A DNA stretch of 64,000 nt, from the NCBI RefSeq assembly GCF_000242615.2, contig NZ_KI912268.1, positions 201,229 to 265,228 on the forward strand, in the 5' to 3' direction. A model generated the notes under the pieces. The model was not told the DNA's origin and did no database searches. It worked only from the letters and a program-made list of their open reading frames with translations. Numbering within the stretch: position 1 is the first letter of the stretch; the number at the start of each line of letters is the position of its first letter. The translations under genes were made by a program, and so were the position numbers. This document shows positions 25,175-34,664 of the stretch, one piece after another. Source of the DNA: Holophaga foetida DSM 6591. Lineage in GTDB: Bacteria > Acidobacteriota > Holophagae > Holophagales > Holophagaceae.

Positions 25175-27421
25175 CTATTCCACGGTGACCAGGGCGTTGA
25201 TGACCCGACCCGGGATCGGGTTGGCGTTCACCATATACGTGCCGTTCTGCATCAGCACCGGGGCGCTGCCCGCCTCCAGAGTCTCCAGGTCCAGGTTCAC
25301 CAGGGTGCCGCTATCGGCGTTGGTGGTGGGGCGCTTGAAGCTGCACTTCAGGACGCCATCCTTCCCAGACTGTTCGAGGGTGCCGCCTTCGGAGGAGATG
25401 AAGTCTCCGGCACTGGCCTGATGCAGCTTCAGTTTGGGATCGATGTGGAGTTCAAAGCTTCCGCTGCTCACCCCCTTGCCGCCGCTGACCTGCAGGGCCA
25501 TCTGGACGCGTTGTCCCTTGGCGACCTGAACGTTCATGGGGGAAAGGAAGCACACCAAGTCCGAGGTGGCTGCCTCTGCCTTGGCAACTGGCTTGGGGGC
25601 TTCCTCCACAGGCTCCTTGGGGGTGGCCGGGGGCGCCGGGGCTTCCGGGGCGGGCCTAGAGGATGGGCCCAGGTGAACAGGCTTCCCTGGCTTGTGGTTG
25701 GCGTCCGGACGGGGCGAGAAGGGGCCGTTCCTGGAGAGATCCGGGTCGAAGGCTTCGAAGTCTTCGGCGTCCAGGTCGGGCCGACGGACCAGGGCGGCCC
25801 GGATGGTGAGCAGCACGTCCGTTTTGTCCCGCTTCTTGTAATGGCTGCTGAAGAGATCGCCGATCAGCGGGATGTCGGCAATGCCCCAGATGCCCTGCTT
25901 GGTCTTCTGCTCGTCATCCTTGAGCATGCCGGCGAAGATGGCCGTCTCGCCCTGCCGAAGGCGGGCGGAGGTCTTGATGATGCGCTGGCCCATGTCAGGG
26001 CGACCCGCCGTGGAGCTGGACTTCAGGGTCTTGACCTCGGATTCGATCTTGATGGTGATGTCGCCGTTGAAGTGGACCCGGGGCTCCACCTTGATCTTCA
26101 CGCCCACATCCTCGTAGCTGTAGCTGGTGGAAGTCGTCAGATTGGAGGTGCTGGTCGTGCTGGTGGAGGACACCGTCCCCAGGGAGGACTGGGTGGTGCT
26201 CACCTTGTCGCCGATGTTGATCTCGCCGGTTTCGCCTGAGACGACCCGCACGTTGGGGCTGGCCACCAGCTTGGCGTCACCCGAGGACTTCAGGGCGTCA
26301 AGGGCGAGGTTCGGGAGGAGATACTGGATGCTGCTCTTGGAAATATTCAGGGTTCCGGTCAAGGAGTTCATGCTCCCGGCCCCGTCCAGAGTCGCCCCCA
26401 TGCGGTATGTCCCGGTGGTATCCGTGGCACTGACGATGGGGATCAGGCCCACCTGCTCCTTGCTGCTCTCGGTGACTTCGAGCAGTTCCATGTAGACCAT
26501 GACTTCGGGCTTGGCCTTGTCCAGCTGCTTGACAATCCGGGAGGCCACCGCAAGCTCGTTGGGCTTGGCCTTGATGGTGATGGCGTTGAGGCGCTTGTCC
26601 ACGAAGGTCTTCATCTCCGGCTGGAGGGCGCTGAAGATGCCCTTTACGTCGTCAGCCGTGGCATTGGAGAGGTAGAAGGTCTTGATGACCTGGTTCTCGA
26701 ACTGCTGGCGGTTGGCGGGGGTGGCCTTGAAGATCATGATGGAGTTGCTGTCCATGACCTTATAGAAGAGCTCGTTCTGAAGCATCAGGGAGTCCAGGAC
26801 CCTCTGGAAGTTGAGCCCCCGGAGATCCACGGAGATGCTGGAATCCTGGAACGAGGTGTGCAGGAGGATGTTCACTCCGGTGGTCTTGCTGAGGGTGGCG
26901 AAGATCTCGCGGAGGCTGGTCTTCCGGGTGAAGTTGAGATCCAGGCTCTCAAACGAGCGGGGATTGATCTCGAAGGATGAGGTGGGCTTCGCTTCGGAGC
27001 GTTCCCGGATGGATTCCAGGCTCTCCTCGGGTGCGGTCTTGCTCCTCTGTGCTTCGGCTTCCCTCTCCAGCTTGAGCATCCACTCCTGGGCGTGGGTATT
27101 GGAGGGGTCCAGGATCAAGGCCTTCCGGACGTCATCGATCACTTTGGCATTCTGCCCCTTGCGTTCGGATTCCCGCGCCTTTTCCAGATGCTTCTCTGCG
27201 GCCATGGAGGCGCTGCGGCGCAGGCCGATGCGGGCCTGGACATTGGTTGGATCACTGTGGACGGCCTCCCGATATGCTTCCACCGACTCTTCGTAGCGGC
27301 CTTCCTCGAAGGCCTTCTGGGCTTTGTGGAGGGCGCAACCGAGGCTCAGGCTGAGGCACAGGGTGGCCGCCAGGGCGGGGCGCAGGTGGGAGGGACGTGG
27401 GGTCATGGCCATCATTTGCAT
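25175..27421 (-). CDS. GspD/PilQ-type secretin lipoprotein with TPR and cohesin domains
   Basis: A 748-residue outer-membrane secretin. The N-terminus has a signal with lipobox-like LSLGC (Cys29), then a TPR-like helical segment (FEEGRYEESVEAYREAVHSD, about residues 33-125). A secretin N0/STN-type domain follows (TSLREIFATLSKTTGVNILL near 170), then an N1 domain (KTFYLSNATADDVKGIF near 245). The secretin core covers about 380-550, with RIIKTSARLRQGETAIFAGM and the IPLIGDLFSSHYKKRDKTDV signature. After a Pro/Ala/Glu linker, residues about 625-748 resemble a cohesin-type beta domain. Such cohesin-tailed secretins are known from Acidobacteria and Deltaproteobacteria. It forms the outer-membrane pore of the pilus or type II machine. 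Confidence 0.85.
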   Translation of the reverse strand: MQMMAMTPRPSHLRPALAATLCLSLSLGCALHKAQKAFEEGRYEESVEAYREAVHSDPTNVQARIGLRRSASMAAEKHLEKARESERKGQNAKVIDDVRKALILDPSNTHAQEWMLKLEREAEAQRSKTAPEESLESIRERSEAKPTSSFEINPRSFESLDLNFTRKTSLREIFATLSKTTGVNILLHTSFQDSSISVDLRGLNFQRVLDSLMLQNELFYKVMDSNSIMIFKATPANRQQFENQVIKTFYLSNATADDVKGIFSALQPEMKTFVDKRLNAITIKAKPNELAVASRIVKQLDKAKPEVMVYMELLEVTESSKEQVGLIPIVSATDTTGTYRMGATLDGAGSMNSLTGTLNISKSSIQYLLPNLALDALKSSGDAKLVASPNVRVVSGETGEINIGDKVSTTQSSLGTVSSTSTTSTSNLTTSTSYSYEDVGVKIKVEPRVHFNGDITIKIESEVKTLKSSSTAGRPDMGQRIIKTSARLRQGETAIFAGMLKDDEQKTKQGIWGIADIPLIGDLFSSHYKKRDKTDVLLTIRAALVRRPDLDAEDFEAFDPDLSRNGPFSPRPDANHKPGKPVHLGPSSRPAPEAPAPPATPKEPVEEAPKPVAKAEAATSDLVCFLSPMNVQVAKGQRVQMALQVSGGKGVSSGSFELHIDPKLKLHQASAGDFISSEGGTLEQSGKDGVLKCSFKRPTTNADSGTLVNLDLETLEAGSAPVLMQNGTYMVNANPIPGRVINALVTVE

Positions 27422-27427
27422 CCGGGA

Positions 27428-28084
27428 TCAGAATTCATTGGATTTGGCGCGACTCGCGGACTGCGGGCCGCCAGCCTGGGCTTCGGTGGCCCGCAGGGTA
27501 TAGCGCATATCGGTGTAGGTGAGGTTCTGGAAGACCGCGGTTTCGTCCGTGAGCTCCTGGAGCCGCCACTTGGGGTTTACCAGCTGCCCCTTCTTGAGGG
27601 TGATGGGCTCCTCGCTCTTCATGAAGGCTCCGATGCGCCCAGAACTGCGGCTCTCCAGGTGGCCGAGGTAGCGGAGCTGGCTGGGCTGGGTGCCCTGTTC
27701 CGCCTGTCGGGCGGCCCGCAGCTGGGCGGCCTTGAGCTCCTCGGGGCTGGGGGGGGGCGGCGGAGGCAGCGGCTTGGGCTTGGGAGCTGGGGGGGGCGGG
27801 GTGTCAAAGAGGAATACATCCCGGTACATCCGGTCTTCGCCCGGCAATTCCCCAGCCCGGCGCAACCCTGCGAGATCTCCAAGGCTCCGCAAGGCTTGGA
27901 GCTGGGCCGGCTCCAAGCGGGTTGAGGACTGAGAGCCAGATGCGGTGCGCCCCCGGCCCTTGGGGGCCTCTGGCCAGAAGACGTAGGCGCAGAGAAGCAC
28001 CATGACGACCAGGGCGACCTGGGTCCACCGCTTGGTGCGCAGTTCCTGGAGGAGGTTCTGGAAGGAGGTGCGGGGCGCGGTCAT
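27428..28084 (-). CDS. PilP/GspC-like inner-membrane protein
   Basis: A 218-residue protein with one N-terminal transmembrane helix (VALVVMVLLCAYVFW, about residues 22-38) and a long proline-rich linker (PPPPAPKPKPLPPPPPP, near 115). The C-terminal beta domain (LRYLGHLESRSSGRIGAFM near 150 and LVNPKWRLQELTDETAVF) matches the homology region of PilP/GspC, which contacts secretin N domains. The ATG overlaps the PilO-like stop by four bases. Position between PilO and secretin is where pilP lies in pilMNOPQ operons. Confidence 0.7.
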   Translation of the reverse strand: MTAPRTSFQNLLQELRTKRWTQVALVVMVLLCAYVFWPEAPKGRGRTASGSQSSTRLEPAQLQALRSLGDLAGLRRAGELPGEDRMYRDVFLFDTPPPPAPKPKPLPPPPPPSPEELKAAQLRAARQAEQGTQPSQLRYLGHLESRSSGRIGAFMKSEEPITLKKGQLVNPKWRLQELTDETAVFQNLTYTDMRYTLRATEAQAGGPQSASRAKSNEF

Positions 28085-28638
28085 GGGGCCACCCGGCGGA
28101 AGGTCCGCAATGTCACCCCGAGGCGGGCCCCTTCGGGGCTCTCCTCCAGGCGGGCGCTGGAGACAGCAAAGGGGAGATTCGCCTTTTCAAGGGATAACAT
28201 GAACTTCTTATGTGCCTGATAGATTCCCAGGGCTGTGAACTCCACCTCCAGGCTTTCCATTTCCGTACCCTTGGCGCCCTCGCGGCTGGGGAGGCCGAAC
28301 TTGACCGTTGCCAGTCGGACACCGGCCTTCTGGGCCTCCTGGTGCAGGGTCCGGCTGAGGTCCCACTGGAGCTCGCCCACGGAGCCCTTGGGCAATCTGG
28401 ATTCCAGGTCTTCCAGCTGCTTCCTGCCCTGCTGGATGTTCTGGGCCAGATCAGCGTATGTCTTCAGGGCTTCCCGCTGGGTATCCAATGCCTTCTGGGC
28501 CTCCTGGGCAGCCCGCTGCTTCTGGGTGCGGGTGCGGTGAGCATCGGGGAGCATGACCAGTCCTGCTAGAAGGCTCAGGAGCACCAGGGCGCCGCCCCCG
28601 GCAGCCCAGATCGAACTGGATCGCATGCTCGCGTTCAT
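28081..28638 (-). CDS. PilO/GspM-like assembly protein
   Basis: A 185-residue bitopic protein. Residues 11-30 are a transmembrane helix, followed by a charged coiled coil (about 35-95) and a ferredoxin-like C-terminal region (MESLEVEFTALGIYQAHKKF, then LEESPEGARLGVTLRTF). This is the PilO layout: short cytoplasmic tail, helix, coiled coil, globular periplasmic domain. It overlaps the PilN-like gene by four bases, as in pilN-pilO pairs, whose products form a heterodimer. Confidence 0.75.
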   Translation of the reverse strand: MNASMRSSSIWAAGGGALVLLSLLAGLVMLPDAHRTRTQKQRAAQEAQKALDTQREALKTYADLAQNIQQGRKQLEDLESRLPKGSVGELQWDLSRTLHQEAQKAGVRLATVKFGLPSREGAKGTEMESLEVEFTALGIYQAHKKFMLSLEKANLPFAVSSARLEESPEGARLGVTLRTFRRVAP

Positions 28639-29357
28639 GGCCGCCTCCCGGGCATGGGCGGTTGCGGGATGACGGGGGGCTGCCTGGGAACAGCTGATTT
28701 CATGGGGATCGGGGGTTTCGTGGGCATTGGGGGAGGGGCGGCGGCCGCCTTCTTTGCCGGACCGTAGGTGGGCAGGGGGGTGTAAGCTGGCGGGGTTGCC
28801 GAGGCGATCAGGGTGTAGTCGAAATCGATACCGCCCCCCTGGCGTTCAGCCTCCCGTTCCAGGATCACCTGAGCGAAAAAGGGGTTCTTGTGGAGGGCTG
28901 CCATGAAGGCCACTTCGGCCTCGCGGGTCTTGGCCTCTCCCTTGAGCTTGATCTCCACCTGTTTGTCGTTGCCCCGGGTCCGCTGGATGGATTTGAGGCG
29001 GACATCCTGGGAGAGGTTCCGCTCCAGCTCCGAGGTGATCCGGGTCCAGGGGACGCTTCGTTCGGTGAGGATGCGCTCCGCAAGCTTCCAGCGCGGGGTT
29101 TCCCGCTCCACATCGATCTCCTGGAGCTCCGAAATGAGCTGGGTTTCCTGCCGTGCGATATCCCGGGTCTGGCTGGTAATGAGCACGGCCTGGCGACCGG
29201 CCTTCCGGGCCTGGTTCCGAGCCTGCCACGTGAGGCCGATCACGGCCAGGAGACAGACCATGCCCAGGAGCACCGCTCCGCGACCCAGAGCCATGTGGTG
29301 GCGTCTCCACAGGGAGGGGGGGGGCACGAGATTGAGTTTGAGGATCGGCAGGCCCAT
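28635..29357 (-). CDS. PilN-like assembly protein
   Basis: A 240-residue bitopic protein starting MGLPILKLNLVPPP; the 'xxNLxP' opening is the PilN motif that binds PilM. A transmembrane segment is near residues 28-46, followed by a coiled coil and a ferredoxin-like periplasmic domain (LKSIQRTRGNDKQVEIKLKG region). A Pro-rich tail of about 60 residues (PTKPPIPMKSAVPRQPP) is unusual for PilN and might contact peptidoglycan or the secretin. It overlaps the upstream PilM-like stop by one base. Confidence 0.78.
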   Translation of the reverse strand: MGLPILKLNLVPPPSLWRRHHMALGRGAVLLGMVCLLAVIGLTWQARNQARKAGRQAVLITSQTRDIARQETQLISELQEIDVERETPRWKLAERILTERSVPWTRITSELERNLSQDVRLKSIQRTRGNDKQVEIKLKGEAKTREAEVAFMAALHKNPFFAQVILEREAERQGGGIDFDYTLIASATPPAYTPLPTYGPAKKAAAAPPPMPTKPPIPMKSAVPRQPPVIPQPPMPGRRP

Positions 29358-30073
29358 CAGAAGGCCTCCTGGGCAGGAATCTCAGGGGGCAGGATGTGGT
29401 GGGGCACAGGACCCGAGGGCCAGGTGCTGCTGCCCCAGATCCAGAGGCCGTGGGGCATGGAGCCCTCCCGCTGGAGGTAGGCCAGGGTGGGCAGGACACG
29501 CTCCTGCATCCAGGTGTTGGCGTCGGCTGGTTCGTGCCACTGGCGGATCAGGCTCAGGGTACCGCCCCAGGCTACGAGGGAGCCGGTGAAGGTCCCACTC
29601 TCTGCTGGGGCCAGGGAAAGCAGCATCCCCGGGGTTTCCTGGGAGGGAGCCAGGCGGTTGTAGAGCCAGAGCCAGCGGGGGACCATGGCGAAGATGGGGC
29701 GGGCGAGCTTCGCGGCCACCTGGGTCCAGGGCTCAACCAGGGACTGGGGGATGCCCACCAGCAGCCAGGCACTTCCGATGGCCAGGGCCTGCACGGCCTG
29801 GGGCCCCTCCAGGCCGAGCCCCTGGGTGTAGCGCCACTGGAAAAAGGCCTCCCGAGCTTCGGTGCCCTTGGGGAGCTCCACCACATCCTGCAGGAAGAGA
29901 GATGGAGCCCAGAGATCATCCACGATCCAGCGGGTGGGGCCAGCGGGCAGGGGCGCGAGGACCTGGGCCAAGTGGTCCTCTGTGGGGACTCCCCCGGGGG
30001 CCTTCGTCTGGCCTCCGGCCTGGAGTCGGCTGGGTTCCACCCAGACTACGGGACCGCCAGAGGACCTGATCAT
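29357..30073 (-). CDS. PilM/GspL-like cytoplasmic component (divergent)
   Basis: A 238-residue protein, the first gene of the operon. ATG 30073 follows AGGGAGA; a longer open frame upstream is not supported. No transmembrane helix is seen. PilM proteins are actin-like and about 350 residues, so this one is short and lacks visible ATPase motifs; it may be a degenerate PilM or only the GspL-type cytoplasmic half. The assignment comes from its place before PilN and PilO. Patterns such as PTRWIVDDLWAPSLFLQD and ALAIGSAWLLVGIPQSLV give a mixed alpha/beta protein without close resemblance I can name. Confidence 0.5.
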   Translation of the reverse strand: MIRSSGGPVVWVEPSRLQAGGQTKAPGGVPTEDHLAQVLAPLPAGPTRWIVDDLWAPSLFLQDVVELPKGTEAREAFFQWRYTQGLGLEGPQAVQALAIGSAWLLVGIPQSLVEPWTQVAAKLARPIFAMVPRWLWLYNRLAPSQETPGMLLSLAPAESGTFTGSLVAWGGTLSLIRQWHEPADANTWMQERVLPTLAYLQREGSMPHGLWIWGSSTWPSGPVPHHILPPEIPAQEAF

Positions 30074-30262
30074 GGGATCTCCCTGGGGGCTGGGGTATCG
30101 CTCAAAATGCTCTCCGATTCGTGCTTGTTTACCGATCGAGTCTATCGTCCCGCGGCGGCTTTCCAAAGGGCTGGACGTGTGACGCAGTTCTCCTCTGCGA
30201 AAGAGCCGTCGTCCTGGCATGGTTATGGAGTGAACAGACGGAATGTTCCCCAGGAGAATTGA

Positions 30263-33200
30263 TTGCGCCTCATTGCCCTTGAGTTGCACGGCTTCAAGTC
30301 CTTCGCGGACCCCCAGAAGCTCAGCTTCCCCGCCGGCATGACCGCCGTGGTGGGGCCCAATGGCTGCGGCAAGTCCAACATCTCGGACAGCCTGGCCTGG
30401 GTGCTGGGGGAACAGCGGGCCAGTGCCCTGCGCGGCGCCGAGATGGCGGATGTGGTCTTTGCGGGCACTTCCCAGCGCAAGCCCATGGGCATGGCCGAGG
30501 TGAAGCTCACCCTGGAGATGCCGGATCCGGCCCTGCCCGGAGCCACCCGGGAGGTGGTGATCTCCCGGCGCCTCTATCGGGACTCGGGCAGCGAGTACCG
30601 TATCAACGGGCGGGAGGGGCGCCTCAAGGATGTCCAGGATCTCCTCATGGACACGGGCATGGGAACCCGGGCCTACTCATTCATCCAGCAGGGGCAGATC
30701 GATCTCATCCTGTCCACCAAGCCCAAGGATCGGCGCCAGCTCCTGGAGGAGGCCGCCGGGATCACCCGGTACAAGAACCGCCGGGCCGATGCCGAGCGCC
30801 GCCTGGAGGACACCAAGACCAACCTCCAGCGCCTGGACGACATCCTCTTCGAGCTGGGCAAGCAGCAGGACTCCCTCAAGCGGCAGGCCGCCAAGGCCCG
30901 GCGGGCCCTGGAGCTGGATGCCGCCCTCAAGGAGACCCAGCGCATCCTCCTGGCGGGCAAGGCCGTGGAACTGGAGGCCGCCAAAGACCGCATCATGGAG
31001 AACCTGGACACCCTGGAGCGCCAGATCGCCCTCCTCACGGCCCAGGCTTCCGAGAAGGCCAGCGAGGTGGAGAACCTCCGCTACCGCCTGGAGGAGCTGC
31101 GAAGCGCCCAGGACCGGCGCTCCCGTTCCATCCTGGGGGTGGACCAGCGCCTGGGGCTCCTGGACCAGGATCGGGGCTTTCAGGGCGAGCGCATCCAGGA
31201 GGCCCAGCAGCAGGTGGAGCTGCTGAGAACCCGCCTCCAGGAACTGGATACACGCACCGAGGGCTCCAGTGCAGAACTGGAAAGCCTCCAGGCCTCCCTG
31301 AAGCGGGCCGAGGCCGCCCTGGAGGCCCGGCAGGACCTGGTGTCCGAGGCCGAGGAGGCTGTGGCTCTGGCGGGGGGAGCCCTGCGACGCACGGAATCCG
31401 AGCTGCGGGAGCTCCGGGACAAGCGGGCCGAGGTCCAGAAGGCCGCGCTCCAGATCCAGCGGCAGCGTCAGGCTGTCCACCAGCAGATTGCCCAGCTGGA
31501 GGGGCGCCTGGACGCCCTCAATCACGAGGAGGCCCTGCGGGCCCCCCGGCTGGAGTCTCTCCAGACCGACGAGAAGCGCCTGGGCCGCGAACTGGAGACC
31601 GCCGAGGCGCGTCTAGAGGAAATGGAGGAGGCCCTCCAGATCCAGTCCAGGGCCAGGCAGGAACACTCCGATGCCCATCGCGTGGCATCTGCCGCCCTGA
31701 GGGAGAGCGAAGGCGCCCTGGACGCCGAGGAGCGCCGCCTCCGCCAGCTCTCGGAGCTGGTGCGCCAGGCCGGGGGCTCGGAGGCCATGCAGAAGGCCCT
31801 TTCGTGGCTTCGGGAGCGAAGCCACGAAACGGTGGCCTTCGCCGATGCACTGGAGGTGGCCGAGGAGCAGCGCAGTGACCTCGAACGCCTCCTGGGCACC
31901 TGGATCCAGTCCGTGGCGCTGGGCGATCCTTCCTTGGCCGTTGATGCCCCCGGCCAGCTCCTGGTCTCGGTGGGCTCCGGGGCCGAGCCCCCCGCGCCGC
32001 CCGAAGGGTGCGCACCGCTGGGCTTCGGCATCCGCTGGAAGCCCGGCAGGCCCCGCATCCTGGCATCCCTTCTGGATCGAGCCTTCACGTGTTCCGACGA
32101 GGTCCTGCCGGGGCTCGCCCAGGCCCACCCCGATCTGGCCTTTGTCTCTCCCCACCTCCTCAGGCTGCCCTACGGCCCCATCCAGGTGGGGGCTGAGGCT
32201 CCTGCGGCCTCGCCCCTCAAGCTGCGGGCCGATCTGGAGGCCACCAAGCGCAGCCGCGAGGAGCTGCTGGACCGCACCGAGGCCTTGGAATCCGAGGTCA
32301 AGACCAAGGCCTCCCGCATGCAGGAGGCCACCGAACGCTTCCGGGAGATGGAGGAGGACCGTCTGGTGGCCCGCCGTTCCCAGGAGGATCTCAAGTCGCG
32401 CCAGACTTCGGCCCGGAAGCAGCTCCAGGAGATCCAGGAGGCTCAGATCCGGGCAGATGAGCAATGGGGGAGGCTGGAAACGGAAATCGAGGCCCTGAAG
32501 AAGTCTCTCCGGGAGATGGAGACCGCCCAGGAAAACCCCGAGGAAGAAAAGATTGAAGGGGCGATCCACGCCGCCGAGGAGCGGCAGATGGTCGCTCAGC
32601 GGGAGCTGGAAAACCGGCGGGAAACCCTGGTGGAGGCCACCCAGATGCGGGCCTCGGCCTGGGCAGAACGGGATGGTCTTCAGCGCCACCTCCAGCAGCT
32701 CCAGCGGAGCGCCTTCGATCTGGAGGCCGAGCGCAAGCGCATGGAGGCTGATATCGCCCAGGCTGAGGGCCGGGCCCAGACCGCTGAGGCTCGCATCCAG
32801 GAACTGGAGGCCGAGACCCAGGGGCTCCTGTCCGAGCGTCACAAGCTCCAGGAGGAGATGGGGACTCTTCTTCCCGAAATCGAGGAGACCGGAGAATCCC
32901 TTCGGGTCCAGGAGCGCATGGCCCGGGAACTCCAGCAGGCCCTGGAGAATGCCCGGCAGCTCCACCAGGACAGCCTCATCCAGGGGGCCCAGGTCCAGGG
33001 GAGCCAGGAGGCCCTCAGCAAGGAAGTGGAGCTGGCCCTCAACCTCACGGTGCCGGACTTCCTGGCCTCCATCTCGGAGGAAGAGCGGGCGGCCTGGGAT
33101 GAGGGCGAACTGGTGCACCAGACCCGCCTCAGCGAACTCCAATCCAAGCGTCTGGACCTGGGGAGCGTGAATCCCCTGGCCATCCAGGAGTTGGCGGAGG

Positions 33201-33769
33201 CCGAGGAGCGTCTCAGCTTCATGAACCAGCAGCGGACGGATGTGCTCGACGCCATCGGCAACCTGGAGTCCACCATCAAGGAGATCAACGCCACCAGCGA
33301 GGAACGCTTCAAGGAGGCCTTCGATTTCATCAATGCCCGCTTCACCGAGGTCTTTCGGGAGGTCTTCGGGGGGGGCACCGCCCACCTGACCCTTCAGGAT
33401 CCCAAGGACCTGCTGGAGTGCGGCATCGAGATCACGGCCCAGCCCCCGGGCAAGTCCGCCAAGGCCCTGACCCTCCTGTCCGGCGGTGAGAAGGCCCTGA
33501 CGGCCATCTCCCTCCTCTTCGCCATCTTCCACTTCAAGCCCAGCCCCTTCTGTGTGCTGGACGAGGTGGACGCCCCCCTGGACGAGGCCAATGTGGGCCG
33601 CTTCGCCGCCATGGTGCAGAAGATGAAGGAAAGCACTCAGTTCATCGTCATCACCCACCAGAAGCCCACCATGGTGGCCGCCGATACGCTCTACGGCGTT
33701 ACTCAGGAGGAGCGGGGGATCTCGCGGCTGGTGAGCGTTCAGCTCAGGGATGCGGAGCAGTTGGTGTGA
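30263..33769 (+). CDS. smc: Chromosome segregation protein SMC
   Basis: A 1168-residue SMC, the usual length. It starts at TTG after CAGGAGA. The N-terminal ATPase half has Walker A GPNGCGKSNI (residues 31-40) and a Q-loop in YSFIQQGQID. Long coiled coils run from about 170 to 490 and 680 to 1000. The hinge lies between (about 500-660). The C-terminal half has the ABC signature LLSGGEKALTAISLL near 1071 and Walker B FCVLDEVDAPLDEANV near 1096. SMC with ScpA and ScpB compacts and separates daughter chromosomes; scpAB are not in the window. Its 3' end overlaps the convergent methyltransferase gene by 26 bases. Confidence 0.95.
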   Translation: MRLIALELHGFKSFADPQKLSFPAGMTAVVGPNGCGKSNISDSLAWVLGEQRASALRGAEMADVVFAGTSQRKPMGMAEVKLTLEMPDPALPGATREVVISRRLYRDSGSEYRINGREGRLKDVQDLLMDTGMGTRAYSFIQQGQIDLILSTKPKDRRQLLEEAAGITRYKNRRADAERRLEDTKTNLQRLDDILFELGKQQDSLKRQAAKARRALELDAALKETQRILLAGKAVELEAAKDRIMENLDTLERQIALLTAQASEKASEVENLRYRLEELRSAQDRRSRSILGVDQRLGLLDQDRGFQGERIQEAQQQVELLRTRLQELDTRTEGSSAELESLQASLKRAEAALEARQDLVSEAEEAVALAGGALRRTESELRELRDKRAEVQKAALQIQRQRQAVHQQIAQLEGRLDALNHEEALRAPRLESLQTDEKRLGRELETAEARLEEMEEALQIQSRARQEHSDAHRVASAALRESEGALDAEERRLRQLSELVRQAGGSEAMQKALSWLRERSHETVAFADALEVAEEQRSDLERLLGTWIQSVALGDPSLAVDAPGQLLVSVGSGAEPPAPPEGCAPLGFGIRWKPGRPRILASLLDRAFTCSDEVLPGLAQAHPDLAFVSPHLLRLPYGPIQVGAEAPAASPLKLRADLEATKRSREELLDRTEALESEVKTKASRMQEATERFREMEEDRLVARRSQEDLKSRQTSARKQLQEIQEAQIRADEQWGRLETEIEALKKSLREMETAQENPEEEKIEGAIHAAEERQMVAQRELENRRETLVEATQMRASAWAERDGLQRHLQQLQRSAFDLEAERKRMEADIAQAEGRAQTAEARIQELEAETQGLLSERHKLQEEMGTLLPEIEETGESLRVQERMARELQQALENARQLHQDSLIQGAQVQGSQEALSKEVELALNLTVPDFLASISEEERAAWDEGELVHQTRLSELQSKRLDLGSVNPLAIQELAEAEERLSFMNQQRTDVLDAIGNLESTIKEINATSEERFKEAFDFINARFTEVFREVFGGGTAHLTLQDPKDLLECGIEITAQPPGKSAKALTLLSGGEKALTAISLLFAIFHFKPSPFCVLDEVDAPLDEANVGRFAAMVQKMKESTQFIVITHQKPTMVAADTLYGVTQEERGISRLVSVQLRDAEQLV

Positions 33770-34583
33770 ACCAGTAAACCAGGGCCGATCTAACCCCCGA
33801 GGGCCAGACTAGGCGGTCCTCCCGGAGGGTGAGCCTGCGTTGAAGGATGGACTTGATGTTGGAATCATGCCTGGAATCCTCCTTCAGCCCCATCCGCTCC
33901 TTCACCTCCAGAAAGGCCTCGTCCATGCTGGCGTGGCTCCAGGTCTTCCACGGCCGCGCGTCCTCCATGAGCACGTTAGCGAAGATGCCCATCTGGAGCA
34001 GGCAGTTGTAGGCCACCTGGAAGTTTGCGCTGTCGTAGGGATGGCCCCAGACCCTGCGGGCGATTTCCGCCATGACGCCATCGGGCTCGGGGGCCCGCAA
34101 GAGCAGCAAGCAGGCCTTCCTGCTGAGCTCCTCCATCCGTCGCACGAAGGCTGGGAGATCCGGACTGTCATACATGGCGTGGGAGCATAGGCAGAAATCG
34201 TGTTTCTCCACCGCGGCCCCGGGCCAAGCCCCTTGCACGACTTCTATGTTTCCGGCGCCAGCGGTTCGGATGTTCTCCCTCATGATGGCGAGCATGGCGC
34301 TTGAAGGCTCCAGGGCAGTGACCTTGGCGGCGTGGGGCGCGATCATGCAGGCCCATGCCCCTGCTCCGGCACCGATATCGAGCACGGTGGAACCCGGGTG
34401 GGCCTTCAGGAGATCCAGAAGGAAGCTCCGGCTGGAATCCTCCCGATCCCAGCGCATCCTGACATGCTCGTTGAATGCCTGGGCCCGGCCCTCCCAGGCG
34501 TCTTCCGGCTGGCGGGCCTTCCCCCGGGTCCGACGCTCAATGAGCTGGCGCCAGAGCAGCGCCCAGTCCAACTCCTTCTCCAT
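33744..34583 (-). CDS. SAM-dependent methyltransferase
   Basis: A 279-residue class I methyltransferase. Motif I is VLDIGAGAGAWACMIAP near residue 65, followed by VTALEPSSAMLAIMREN (motif II acidic residue) and WPGAAVEKHDFCLCSHAMYD (post-motif region). The substrate cannot be told from sequence. ATG 34583 has a GAGG site six bases upstream; the open frame extends far upstream across mntP but that part is antisense to a real gene. It is convergent with smc and divergent from mntP. Confidence 0.8.
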   Translation of the reverse strand: MEKELDWALLWRQLIERRTRGKARQPEDAWEGRAQAFNEHVRMRWDREDSSRSFLLDLLKAHPGSTVLDIGAGAGAWACMIAPHAAKVTALEPSSAMLAIMRENIRTAGAGNIEVVQGAWPGAAVEKHDFCLCSHAMYDSPDLPAFVRRMEELSRKACLLLLRAPEPDGVMAEIARRVWGHPYDSANFQVAYNCLLQMGIFANVLMEDARPWKTWSHASMDEAFLEVKERMGLKEDSRHDSNIKSILQRRLTLREDRLVWPSGVRSALVYWFTPTAPHP

Positions 34584-34664
34584 GCCGACCTCGTTGCACG
34601 ATGGGAGCATATCAGGCCCGGGCGCTGGATAAGGGCGGGCACCCTGGTCTGATACCCTTTCCCC

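Noticed and set aside
29357..30289. Longer start for the PilM-like gene overlapping the smc start
   Set aside because: ATG 30073 has a good AGGGAGA site; the extra residues are low-quality and overlap the divergent smc start.
31613..33658. A long open frame antisense to smc
   Set aside because: A compositional shadow of the GC-rich coiled-coil gene; no motif and no ribosome-binding site.
34584..34664. Manganese riboswitch before mntP
   Set aside because: The gap is only about 80 bases and shows none of the yybP-ykoY loop sequences.
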